From Fluviibacter sp039805725 (GTDB lineage: Bacteria; Pseudomonadota; Gammaproteobacteria; Burkholderiales; Rhodocyclaceae), in the NCBI GenBank assembly GCA_039805725.1, contig JBDLTT010000049.1, positions 1-27,798 of the forward strand: a stretch of DNA of 27,798 nt, read 5' to 3'. Position 1 is the stretch's first letter. Every line of letters begins with the position of its first letter. The notes below the pieces were generated by a model, which did not search any database, was not told the DNA's origin, and saw only the letters and a list, made by a program, of their open reading frames with translations. A program made the position numbers and the translations under genes. Below are positions 5,986-14,265 of this stretch, piece after piece.

Positions 5986-8271
5986 TCAGGCCGGCACGGG
6001 TTCGCGATCCTGGGTGTCTTTGTTCGGGTTGTCGGCAAAGTGCAGCTGTACCTTGCCGTCCTGGTCGATGTCGACGGTGACGTGGCCTCCATGCGACAGA
6101 TGACCGAACAGCAGCTCGTCGGCCAGTGCGGCTCGGATCGTGTCCTGGATGAGACGCGCCATCGGACGGGCACCCATAAGTGGGTCAAAACCGTTATCAG
6201 CCAGATACTCCTTGAGCGCATCAGTGAAGGTGACCTCGACCTTCTTCTCATGCAATTGCTCTTCGAGCTGCATGAGGAATTTGTCGACGACACGCAGGAT
6301 GATCTCGTGGTCCAGGGGCTTGAAGGAAATGACGGCGTCCAGACGGTTACGGAACTCCGGGGTGAAGACGCGTTTGATTTCTTCCAACTCGTCACCGACT
6401 TGTTTCTTGGCGGTGAAGCCCATGACCGATTTGTTCAGCATTTCCTGACCGGCATTGGTTGTGAGAATGATGACCACATTGCGGAAGTCGGCTTTGCGAC
6501 CGTTGTTATCGGTCAGCGTGCCGTGGTCCATGACCTGCAGCAACACGTTGTAGATGTCCGGATGTGCTTTTTCGATTTCGTCAAGCAACAGAACGCAGTA
6601 GGGTTTCTTGTTGATGGCTTCGGTGAGCAGGCCGCCCTGTTCGAAACCGACATAACCCGGGGGCGCGCCAATCAGGCGCGACACGGCGTGACGCTCCATA
6701 TATTCCGACATATCGAAGCGCAACAGCTCAATGCCCAGGCAATAAGCCAATTGTTTGGCGACTTCGGTTTTACCGACGCCCGTCGGACCCGAAAAGAGGA
6801 AGGCGCCGATCGGCTTGCCCGGATGACCGAGGCCGGATCGTGCCATCTTGATCGCACGCGACAGCGCATCAATCGCATTGTCCTGGCCGAAGACCACGGC
6901 TTTGAGGTCACGATCCAGGTTCTTGAGTGCGCGCTTGTCGTCGTTGGAAACGTGCGATGGCGGAATACGGGCAATGCGCGAGACGATTTCCTCGATCTCG
7001 TGTTTGCCGACAACCTTTTTCTGTTTGCTCTTGGGCAGAATGCGCTGGGCTGCGCCGGCCTCGTCGATGACATCGATCGCCTTGTCTGGTAGATGGCGAT
7101 CCGTGATGTGACGGGCAGCAAGCTCAGCGGCCGTCGTTAGTGCAGACGCGGTGTACTTGATGCTGTGATGTGACTCGAAGCGGGACTTGAGCCCTTTGAG
7201 AATCTCGATCGTTTCGGCAACCGATGGCTCGTTGACATCAACCTTCTGGAATCGACGCGATAGTGCCGAATCTTTTTCGAAAATACCCCGGTATTCCACA
7301 AACGTGGTGGCACCGATGCAGCGCAGTTGACCGTTAGCCAATGCGGGCTTGAGAAGATTGGAGGCGTCGAGCGTGCCACCCGATGCTGAGCCGGCGCCGA
7401 TGAGCGTGTGGATTTCATCGATGAACAGCACCCCATTGGGGTTGTCCTTGAGCGCCTTCAACACGCCCTTCAACCGTTGCTCGAAATCCCCCCGGTATTT
7501 GGTGCCGGCGAGTAGAGCGCCCATATCCAGCGAGTAGACGGTGGCTTCAGCCAGGACATCCGGCACATCCTTGTCGACAATACGGCGCGCCAGACCTTCG
7601 GCGATCGCCGTCTTGCCGACACCGGCTTCGCCGACCAGCAGCGGATTGTTCTTGCGGCGGCGACAGAGGATTTGCACAACGCGTTCGAGTTCGCGATCGC
7701 GACCAATCAGCGGGTCAATCTTGCCCTGTTGTGCCAGCACATTGAGATTAACGGTGTATTGCTCGAGCGGCCCATTCTGGGACTTCTCGCCACTATCGGT
7801 TTCACCATCTTCGCCTTGGGATTTGGCGCTATCGCGGGGCACTTTGGAGATGCCATGTGAAATGTAATTGACCAGGTCGAGGCGGGAAATATTCTGTTTC
7901 TGCAGGAAATAGACCGCGTGTGAATCCTTTTCGCCAAAAATCGCCACGAGCACGTTGGCGCCCGTAACTTCCTTTTTGCCGGAGGACTGCACGTGCAGGA
8001 TGGCACGCTGGATGACGCGCTGAAAACCAAGGGTCGGTTGCGTTTCGACGTCGTTCCCTTCTTCAACCACCGGTGTGTGCTCTTCCACAAAGCGCGTGAG
8101 CTCGAGGCGCAACGCTTCGAGTTGAACACCACAGGCGCGCAGCGCATCGGAGGCGGTCGGGTTGTCGATCAGCGCGAGCAACAGATGCTCGACGGTGATG
8201 AATTCGTGCCGTTTCTGCCGGGCTTCGACGAAGGCCGTATGCAGGCTGACTTCAAGTTCCTGGGCAATCAT
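5986..8271 (-). CDS. clpA: ATP-dependent Clp protease ATP-binding subunit ClpA
   Basis: ClpA is a double-ring AAA+ unfoldase that feeds substrates into the ClpP peptidase. The 761-residue protein is collinear with E. coli ClpA (758). It has an N domain that binds ClpS (residues 1 to about 145), a first AAA+ module with Walker A GEAGVGKT at 214-221 and Walker B VLFIDE at 281-286, and a second AAA+ module with Walker A GPTGVGKT and Walker B VLLLDE. The ClpP-docking loop reads MGF at 617-619, where E. coli has IGL. Its ATG overlaps the clpS stop as ATGA, so the adaptor and the unfoldase are translationally coupled. No clpP gene is in the window. Confidence 0.98.
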   Translation of the reverse strand: MIAQELEVSLHTAFVEARQKRHEFITVEHLLLALIDNPTASDALRACGVQLEALRLELTRFVEEHTPVVEEGNDVETQPTLGFQRVIQRAILHVQSSGKKEVTGANVLVAIFGEKDSHAVYFLQKQNISRLDLVNYISHGISKVPRDSAKSQGEDGETDSGEKSQNGPLEQYTVNLNVLAQQGKIDPLIGRDRELERVVQILCRRRKNNPLLVGEAGVGKTAIAEGLARRIVDKDVPDVLAEATVYSLDMGALLAGTKYRGDFEQRLKGVLKALKDNPNGVLFIDEIHTLIGAGSASGGTLDASNLLKPALANGQLRCIGATTFVEYRGIFEKDSALSRRFQKVDVNEPSVAETIEILKGLKSRFESHHSIKYTASALTTAAELAARHITDRHLPDKAIDVIDEAGAAQRILPKSKQKKVVGKHEIEEIVSRIARIPPSHVSNDDKRALKNLDRDLKAVVFGQDNAIDALSRAIKMARSGLGHPGKPIGAFLFSGPTGVGKTEVAKQLAYCLGIELLRFDMSEYMERHAVSRLIGAPPGYVGFEQGGLLTEAINKKPYCVLLLDEIEKAHPDIYNVLLQVMDHGTLTDNNGRKADFRNVVIILTTNAGQEMLNKSVMGFTAKKQVGDELEEIKRVFTPEFRNRLDAVISFKPLDHEIILRVVDKFLMQLEEQLHEKKVEVTFTDALKEYLADNGFDPLMGARPMARLIQDTIRAALADELLFGHLSHGGHVTVDIDQDGKVQLHFADNPNKDTQDREPVPA

Positions 8272-8588
8272 GGGGCTTCCTCCATCACACAGACCAGCGG
8301 GTGCTGATGCTCCCGGGCCAGATTGGTAACCTGTTCCACCTTGCTGGCGGCGACATCGCGAGTGTATATCCCGCAGATGCCACGACCTTCGTTATGCACC
8401 TCAAGCATGATACGCGTCGCACGCTCATGATCCATCCGGAAGATCTGTTGTAACACCTGAATGACGAAATCCATGGGGGTAAAGTCGTCATTCAGCAGCA
8501 GCACCTGATACAGCGGTGGGCGGCGAACCATCGTGTCTTCCCGTTCGAGGACTGCGGTACCTTCCTGGGTTTTACGATGAGCTGCCAT
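8268..8588 (-). CDS. clpS: Clp protease adaptor ClpS
   Basis: ClpS delivers N-end-rule substrates, with bulky N-terminal residues, to ClpAP. The chosen start gives 106 residues, the same length as in E. coli. The conserved pocket features LLNDDFTPMDFV, the ERATRIMLEVH segment with its histidine, GICGIYTRDVA and the C-terminal HPLVCVMEE are visible. The start is not fully certain because no strong ribosome binding site precedes the ATG at 8588; a downstream ATG would leave a shorter N-terminal extension. The gene overlaps clpA by four bases and is divergent from a cold-shock gene across about 244 bases. Confidence 0.95.
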   Translation of the reverse strand: MAAHRKTQEGTAVLEREDTMVRRPPLYQVLLLNDDFTPMDFVIQVLQQIFRMDHERATRIMLEVHNEGRGICGIYTRDVAASKVEQVTNLAREHQHPLVCVMEEAP

Positions 8589-8697
8589 GGCAAGAATGTA
8601 AGGCCTGATCGCCAAATCTTCAATGCTTTCTCTAAAAAGCCCGTGGAATCCGGAGGATAGGGGCGTGCGGTGCAGCAAAAAAAGTTGCGAAAATTGG

Positions 8698-8832
8698 TTG
8701 ACGCTGGGGAAAACATCGCGTAAAAAAGACGCATACCGGAAATCCGGTACAGGGAGGAGTGTGGGCGCACCCTGTGTGCTACGTTCTGAAATAAGTGTAA
8801 AGAGGTCAGTACGACCGGAAGGAAGCAGTAAA
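8698..8832 (+). promoter_or_regulatory. Promoter and long 5' leader of the cold-shock gene
   Basis: TTGACG at 8698-8703 and TAAAAA at 8721-8726 are separated by 17 bases, a good sigma-70-type promoter with expected start near 8733. This gives a leader of about 100 bases, typical of temperature-controlled csp mRNAs. The leader begins with the palindrome TACCGGA AA TCCGGTA (8734-8749), followed by AGGGAGGAG (8751-8759). The csp ribosome binding site GGAAGGA lies at the end of the leader. Function as a thermosensor is inferred from family knowledge. Confidence 0.5.
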
Positions 8833-9036
8833 ATGGCATTAGGTACCGTTAAATGGTTTAACGACGCAAAAGGTTTTGGTTTCATCACGCCGGACGGCGG
8901 TGGTGAAGATCTTTTCGCCCATTTCTCCGCAATCACCATGAATGGTTTCAAGACCCTGAAGGAAGGCGAACGCGTCTCCTTCGACGTGGTCGATGGCCCG
9001 AAGGGTAAGCAAGCCGCTAACATCGGCCGCGCTTAA
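8833..9036 (+). CDS. cspA: Cold-shock family RNA-binding protein (CspA-like)
   Basis: The 67-residue protein is a single cold-shock domain that binds single-stranded RNA and DNA. RNP1 (KGFGFI, residues about 13-18) and RNP2 (LFAHFS, about 27-32) are intact, and the length is typical of CspA-type proteins. GGAAGGA precedes the ATG by about 8 bases. The reading frame stays open upstream, and a GTG at 8761 behind an AGGAG would add 24 residues; the extension looks unlike any cold-shock protein, so the ATG is preferred. A strong promoter and about 100-base leader precede it, and a terminator with a GCAA loop follows. Which csp paralogue it is, and whether it is cold-induced, cannot be told. Confidence 0.95.
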   Translation: MALGTVKWFNDAKGFGFITPDGGGEDLFAHFSAITMNGFKTLKEGERVSFDVVDGPKGKQAANIGRA

Positions 9037-9077
9037 ATGCGGATGGGGGCGGTGTCCTTGTGACAGCGCTCTGTCTA

Positions 9078-9107
9078 GAAAAAGCCCGCCGCAAGGCGGG
9101 CTTTTTC
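9078..9107. terminator. Intrinsic terminator of the cold-shock gene
   Basis: GAAAAAGCCCGCC and GGCGGGCTTTTTC form a perfect 13-bp stem with a GCAA tetraloop, 41 bases after the csp stop. The A-run and T-run flanks allow it to work in either direction. Confidence 0.93.
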
Positions 9108-9153
9108 GTTGGTACGACGCATCATCCAGTTGTCAGGTGGGCTATCATTGGGT

Positions 9154-10623
9154 ATGCAAAGATTGAGACGTACGCTCGCTCGCGGACTGGTTTGCCTGCT
9201 TATGGTGCAGCAGGGTGCGGGGATAGCTAGCGAACTGCCGGAATTGGGCGATGCATCGCAAGATGTCTTGACCCCACAAATGCAACGCCGTATCGGAGAG
9301 GGGTTCTATAACGAAATCCGGTTACGGGATCCAGCCTACATCGATGATCCGGAAATTGCTGGCTATGTGAATCGTGTGGGGCAGCGCCTGGTATCGGCGA
9401 GCCAGAACCCTACCGGACTTTTTACTTTTTTTGTGCTGCGTGATCGACAAATCAACGCGTTTGCCACCTTTGGCGGCTATGTCGGTATCAACACGGGGCT
9501 CTTGCTGGCAGCGAGAACCGAATCCGAATTCTTGGGCGTGCTGGCGCATGAAATTTCTCACGTGAATCAGCAACATCTGGCGCGCGGCATTATGGCCGCA
9601 CGGAGCCAATCAATGACCTCGCTGGTGAGCCTGGCACTGACGCTACTGGCCGTGCGCTCTGGCCAGGCCGGACAGATTGCACAAGGAGCAAGTGCCGCCA
9701 TCGATGCCGCAAACATCCATTCACAGCTGGCCTACTCACGCGATTTTGAACGCGAGGCGGATCGGGTGGGGTTCCAGACCTTGACTAAGGCTGGTTACGA
9801 TCCGCGCGGCATGGCGGACTTTTTCGAGCGCCTGCAGAAATCGACGGCACTTTACGAGAACAACGCCCCGGTTTATCTGCGGACACACCCGCTGACGACC
9901 GAACGGATTTCCGATATGCAGGGGCGTGCGCAGGGGTCGGCTTATCGGCAGGTACGTGATTCGCTGGATTTTTATCTGGTGCGCGCCAAGCTGCGCACGC
10001 TGGAGTATGCCCCGCAGGATGCACTGGCCGAATTTGAAACCCAGCTCCGTGAACGCCGTTTTTCCCATGAGGCAGCGGTCTGGTACGGGATGGCGCGCGC
10101 CCAATTACGGCTTGGCCGTCTGGGGGATGCTGAAAAGTCCCTGGCCAATGCCAAAAAACTGGCGCCGCCGGATCCGATGATGGATGCGCTAGCGGCGGAA
10201 ATCCGTTTGGCGGAAAAGGATGTGGCGGCAGCGACCCATATTTACCGGGAGGCCTACAAACGCTATCCCAATAACGAGGCGATCGCGCTTGGATTGATCG
10301 GCATATTGCAACAGCAGGGGCAAAATGAGGCGGCGCTGCAAATCATCGAAGCACGCATCCGTTCGGGCGGTGCGCGCGATCCCAAGCTCTATAAACTGCA
10401 GGCGCATGCCTATGCGGCGCTTGGCAAATCCGTGCAGTCACGGCGTGCAACCGCCGAGTCCTACGTGCTGAACGGTCAAACCCAGGCAGCCGTGGAACAG
10501 TTGGAGCTGGCGCAACGCGAGGCCAAAAATTTTTACGATCAGTCGATGATCGATACCCGCCTCAAGATCCTGCGTGGGCAGCTGATCGAGGAGCGTAAGT
10601 CGGCAGGACAGTCACCGTTCTGA
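9154..10623 (+). CDS. bepA: BepA-like periplasmic M48 metalloprotease with TPR domain
   Basis: BepA (YfgC) is a periplasmic zinc protease and chaperone that helps assemble or degrade outer membrane proteins such as LptD. From the ATG at 9154 the protein has 489 residues (E. coli 487). It has a signal peptide (residues 1 to about 26), the zinc motif HEISH at 132-136, the third ligand Glu201 in FEREADRVG, and His245 in RTHPLTTERI, matching the regulatory histidine of E. coli BepA. The C-terminal half contains TPR-like repeats. The start is uncertain: TTG codons at 9148 and 9109 are in frame, and the only purine-rich site (AGGTGGG, 9135-9141) is spaced better for 9148. A TusA-family gene follows after 19 bases. 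Confidence 0.92.
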   Translation: MQRLRRTLARGLVCLLMVQQGAGIASELPELGDASQDVLTPQMQRRIGEGFYNEIRLRDPAYIDDPEIAGYVNRVGQRLVSASQNPTGLFTFFVLRDRQINAFATFGGYVGINTGLLLAARTESEFLGVLAHEISHVNQQHLARGIMAARSQSMTSLVSLALTLLAVRSGQAGQIAQGASAAIDAANIHSQLAYSRDFEREADRVGFQTLTKAGYDPRGMADFFERLQKSTALYENNAPVYLRTHPLTTERISDMQGRAQGSAYRQVRDSLDFYLVRAKLRTLEYAPQDALAEFETQLRERRFSHEAAVWYGMARAQLRLGRLGDAEKSLANAKKLAPPDPMMDALAAEIRLAEKDVAAATHIYREAYKRYPNNEAIALGLIGILQQQGQNEAALQIIEARIRSGGARDPKLYKLQAHAYAALGKSVQSRRATAESYVLNGQTQAAVEQLELAQREAKNFYDQSMIDTRLKILRGQLIEERKSAGQSPF

Positions 10624-10642
10624 TGCGCTTAACCCGAATACC

Positions 10643-10894
10643 ATGACAGATACTTCCATGCGCCCGCCCATTGCTGACCGTCAGCTCGACGTCTGTGGCC
10701 TGAAATGTCCGATGCCCATTTTGCGCACCAAAAAGGCTTTGGCTGAAATGGCCAGCGGCGAGGTGCTTGAAATCCACGTGACCGACCCTGCGGCACGCGA
10801 AGATTTTGCAGCCTTTGCCCGGCAAACGGGACATGTGCTGCTTCATGTTCGGGATGGTGAAGCACAGTGGGTCATTTATCTTCGATGCAAGTGA
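10643..10894 (+). CDS. tusA: TusA/SirA family sulfur carrier protein
   Basis: The 83-residue protein has the family core LDVCGLKCPMPIL, with Cys22 as the persulfide-bearing cysteine of the CPxP motif and Cys18 before it. TusA proteins accept sulfur from a cysteine desulfurase and pass it on for tRNA 2-thiouridine, molybdenum cofactor or other pathways. E. coli TusA has 81 residues. It lies 19 bases after the bepA-like gene on the same strand, so the two are probably co-transcribed, though no functional link is established. No tusBCDE genes are present here. No clear ribosome binding site precedes the ATG. The exact sulfur pathway is unknown. Confidence 0.88.
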   Translation: MTDTSMRPPIADRQLDVCGLKCPMPILRTKKALAEMASGEVLEIHVTDPAAREDFAAFARQTGHVLLHVRDGEAQWVIYLRCK

Positions 10895-10999
10895 CCCGAA
10901 GTTTGGATTCACGTAAGACCCCATTCCGCTGTGGCATATTGCCCTGAGCGCGGGTAACCACCGGTGCCGACTCTCCTGGCCTTTCTCACATAAATAGAC

Positions 11000-13813
11000 T
11001 TAGCGCTGCTGGAGTTTTTTGAGCTGGGGTTTGAGCATGGCCAGCGTATTGCCAAAATCAGCCATGCGCTGACGTTCCTGTTCAACCACCGCCGCTGGGG
11101 CACGATCGACAAAAGACGCGTTACTGAGTTTGCCTTCGGCCTTTTTGATCTCGCCGTCCAGGCGGGCGATTTCTTTTTCCAGGCGGGCGATTTCAGCCGG
11201 AACGTCGATGGCCACTTCCAGCATCAATTGCACATTGCCAACGATAGCGACGGGTGCCAGGGCATCAGTCGGCAGGGTCTCGACAAAGCGCACGTCCGCC
11301 AGTTTGGCCAGCGACTTCAGCACCGGTAGGGCTTCCGCCAGGTCACCCTGTTCCGCCTTCTTGGCGGCGACGATGAGTGGCACTTTGGTGGCTGGCGACA
11401 GATTCATTTCGCCGCGTAGGTTACGACAGGCCGAGACCAGGCCCTTGAGCCGCTCAACCTGCGCTTCGGCAACGGTATCGATGCGCTGGGCATCGCACAC
11501 CGGATAACCGGCCAGCAGAATGGTTTCGTGTGTTTTGCGTCCTGCCATCGGTGCGATGGTTTGCCACAGCTCTTCCGTAATGAACGGAATGAAGGGGTGG
11601 GCTAGACGAAGCATCGTTTCGAGCACGCGCAGCAGCGTACGGCGGGTTGTGCGTTGCTCTTCTGGCGTGCCGTTCTGGATCTGTACCTTGGCGATTTCCA
11701 GGTACCAATCGCAGTATTCGTCCCAGACCAGATGATAGAGCGCCTGTGCGGCGAGATCGAAGCGGTAGTCGTTGAGTTGCTGGCCGATCTCGGACTCTGC
11801 CCGTTGTAGTAGACTGATGATCCAGCGGTCGGCGGCCGAGAATTTCAGATCTGCATCAGGAGCGTCGATGCCGCAGTCTTGATCTTCGGTGTTCATCAGC
11901 ACGAAACGCGTGGCGTTCCATAGCTTGTTGCAGAAGTTGCGATAGCCTTCACAACGCGAAAGATCAAACTTGATGTCGCGGCCCGGGCTGGCCAGCGAGG
12001 TGAAGGTAAAACGCAGTGCATCGGTGCCGAATGCCGGAATGCCCTCCGGAAACTCCTTGCGCGTTTCTTTCTCGATGCTCTGCGCCTGCTTCGGATTCAT
12101 CAGGCCGAAGGTGCGCTTCTTGATCAGTTCGTCGAGGGTGATGCCATCGATCAGGTCGATGGGGTCGAGGACGTTGCCCTTCGACTTGCTCATCTTCTGC
12201 CCCTTGCTGTCGCGGATCAGGCCATGCACGTAAACATCCTTGAACGGAATGCGGCCGGTCAGGTGCTGCGTCATCATGACCATACGGGCGACCCAGAAGA
12301 AGATGATGTCAAAGCCAGTCACCAGCACGCTGGTTGGCAGATAGCGCTCCAGCATCGCATTCGGCGTGGCCGGCCAGCCGGGCGTCCAGTCTAGCGTTGA
12401 AAAGGGCCACAGCGCACTCGAGTACCACGTGTCGAGTACGTCTTCATCACGGCGCAATGGACTGGTGTCGCCAGCGGCTAACGCGAGTGCTTTTGCTTCG
12501 GCTTCATCGTGTGCGACGTAGACTTTGCCGCTATCGCTGTACCAGGCCGGAATCTGATGACCCCACCACAGTTGACGCGAGATACACCAGTCCTGAATGT
12601 TGTTCAGCCACTGGTTGTAGGTGTTGACCCAGTTTTCCGGATGGAAACGGATCTCGCCGTTGGCAACCACGTCCAGCGCCTTCTGTGTGATCGATTTTCC
12701 ATCGGCGCCGGGTTTGCTCATGGCGACGAACCATTGGTCGGTCAGCATTGGCTCGATGACCACACCCGTGCGGTCGCCACGTGGCACCTTGAGCTTGTGT
12801 TTCTCGGTCTTTTCCAGAAGCCCCTGAGCTTCTAAATCGTCGACGATGACTTTGCGTGCCTCGAAACGATCGAGGCCACGATACTTCTCGGGGGCATTGT
12901 CATTGATCTTGGCGTCCAGTCTGAGGATCGAGATCAGCGGTAGGTGATGACGCTGACCGACGGCGTAGTCGTTGAAGTCGTGTGCGGGGGTCACCTTGAC
13001 GCAGCCCGTACCGAATGCCATGTCGACGTAGCTATCGGCAATGATCGGGATCTCGCGATCGGTGAGCGGTAGCTGCACCGTCTTGCCGATCATATGCTGA
13101 TAGCGCATGTCATCCGGATGCACCATGACGGCCGTATCGCCGAGCATGGTTTCCGGGCGTGTGGTCGCGACGGTGAGTGAACCGCTGCCATCTGTCAGTG
13201 GATAGCGGATATGCCAGAGGAAACCATCTTCCTCTTCTGACAGCACTTCGAGATCAGATACGGCGGTATGGAGTTTGGGGTCCCAGTTGACCAGTCGCTT
13301 GCCACGATAAATGAGACCTTCGTTGTAGAGACGGACGAAGCTCTCTGTGACGGTCTTGGATAGGCCCTCGTCCATCGTGAAGCGTTCGCGCGTCCAGTCG
13401 CAGGAGCTGCCGAGGCGGCGCATCTGTTGTGTGATGGTACCGCCCGAATAGGCTTTCCACTCCCAGACTTTTTCCAGAAATTTTTCGCGACCCAGATCGT
13501 GGCGTGAGATACCGTCCCGTTCCAGCTGACGTTCGACAACGATCTGCGTGGCGATACCGGCATGGTCGGTGCCCGGCTGCCAGAGCGTATTAGCGCCGCG
13601 CATGCGGTAATAACGCGTCAGCGCGTCCATCAGCGTCTGGTTAAAACCATGCCCCATGTGTAGCGTGCCCGTGACATTGGGTGGCGGCAGCAGGATGCAG
13701 AACGCCTCCGGTTTTGCCGGGTCATCGCCAGCAGCAAAGTAACCGCGGTCTTCCCAGGTCTGGTACCAGCGGCGTTCGATATCGGCGGGTTCAAAAGATT
13801 TGGCAAGCGTCAT
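11000..13813 (-). CDS. valS: Valyl-tRNA synthetase
   Basis: ValRS is a class I synthetase that charges tRNA-Val and edits mischarged threonine. The 937-residue protein (E. coli 951) has the HIGH-class motif as HMGH at 52-55 within PPPNVTGTLHMGHG, and KMSKSKGN around residue 540. The connective-peptide editing domain lies between them, and a tRNA-binding C-terminal region ends in a charged coiled coil (about residues 870-937) typical of bacterial ValRS. It follows holC by 26 bases on the same strand; pepA-holC-valS is also the E. coli order. The ATG is not preceded by a clear ribosome binding site. No terminator is obvious in the roughly 100 bases between its stop and the end of the tusA gene. 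Confidence 0.98.
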   Translation of the reverse strand: MTLAKSFEPADIERRWYQTWEDRGYFAAGDDPAKPEAFCILLPPPNVTGTLHMGHGFNQTLMDALTRYYRMRGANTLWQPGTDHAGIATQIVVERQLERDGISRHDLGREKFLEKVWEWKAYSGGTITQQMRRLGSSCDWTRERFTMDEGLSKTVTESFVRLYNEGLIYRGKRLVNWDPKLHTAVSDLEVLSEEEDGFLWHIRYPLTDGSGSLTVATTRPETMLGDTAVMVHPDDMRYQHMIGKTVQLPLTDREIPIIADSYVDMAFGTGCVKVTPAHDFNDYAVGQRHHLPLISILRLDAKINDNAPEKYRGLDRFEARKVIVDDLEAQGLLEKTEKHKLKVPRGDRTGVVIEPMLTDQWFVAMSKPGADGKSITQKALDVVANGEIRFHPENWVNTYNQWLNNIQDWCISRQLWWGHQIPAWYSDSGKVYVAHDEAEAKALALAAGDTSPLRRDEDVLDTWYSSALWPFSTLDWTPGWPATPNAMLERYLPTSVLVTGFDIIFFWVARMVMMTQHLTGRIPFKDVYVHGLIRDSKGQKMSKSKGNVLDPIDLIDGITLDELIKKRTFGLMNPKQAQSIEKETRKEFPEGIPAFGTDALRFTFTSLASPGRDIKFDLSRCEGYRNFCNKLWNATRFVLMNTEDQDCGIDAPDADLKFSAADRWIISLLQRAESEIGQQLNDYRFDLAAQALYHLVWDEYCDWYLEIAKVQIQNGTPEEQRTTRRTLLRVLETMLRLAHPFIPFITEELWQTIAPMAGRKTHETILLAGYPVCDAQRIDTVAEAQVERLKGLVSACRNLRGEMNLSPATKVPLIVAAKKAEQGDLAEALPVLKSLAKLADVRFVETLPTDALAPVAIVGNVQLMLEVAIDVPAEIARLEKEIARLDGEIKKAEGKLSNASFVDRAPAAVVEQERQRMADFGNTLAMLKPQLKKLQQR

Positions 13814-13839
13814 AGATGGGCGTCTGAAAGCTGACGGAG

Positions 13840-14265
13840 TCAGTTGGGTTTTCGGTAGGTAATCGGGTAGCCGCGATCTTTGTAGAACGCCATGCGTGTC
13901 CGGGCGGCTGCCTTGTCGGCATCGTTCTGGCTGACGATTTCAAAGAGTCGTTGGAAGCGGGCAAAGCCCGGTGGGACATCATCACCGAGGTTGACGAGGA
14001 GCTCGTCCTGCGGCACGGTGTCCGGATGGTCGGTGATGATGATCAAGGTGCGATCGGCCACCGCGCTATTGGCGTTACAGTGCGGCACAAAGGATTGCGG
14101 ATCCTGGGCCCACAGCGCCTTGTCGAAGGTGGCAGCACGCGTTGAATCGGGAATGTAAAACGTGATCGGCTTGCGTCGTTCCCAGGCAAGGAGCGCCAAC
14201 CGAAGCGCCTGTTGCAGGCGATCCGGCTGGTCGTGATAACAGTCGATCTGAGTCACAGGTGTCAC
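13840..14265 (-). CDS. holC: DNA polymerase III chi subunit
   Basis: HolC (chi) joins the clamp loader to single-stranded DNA-binding protein. The 141-residue protein has the expected small Rossmann-like layout, with a FYIPDSTRAATFDKALW region, FVPHC, and an LLVNLGDDVPPGFARF segment typical of chi proteins. The gene starts immediately after the pepA TAA with a GTG at 14265; a second GTG at 14256 gives a start closer to other chi proteins. Neither has a clear ribosome binding site, so translation probably depends on coupling to pepA. It lies between pepA and valS as in E. coli. Confidence 0.93.
   Translation of the reverse strand: MTPVTQIDCYHDQPDRLQQALRLALLAWERRKPITFYIPDSTRAATFDKALWAQDPQSFVPHCNANSAVADRTLIIITDHPDTVPQDELLVNLGDDVPPGFARFQRLFEIVSQNDADKAAARTRMAFYKDRGYPITYRKPN

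Noticed and set aside
6040..7092. Long plus-strand open frame opposite clpA.
   Set aside because: It lies fully within the clpA coding region, and its residues look like antisense translation.
8759..8794. Eleven-codon GTG-started frame in the csp leader.
   Set aside because: It is very short, its spacing from AGGAG is poor and it has no recognisable pattern.
10895..10999. Possible terminator or small RNA between the tusA-like gene and valS.
   Set aside because: Only very short palindromes (CACCGGTG, GGTAACC) are seen, without a stable stem or T-run.
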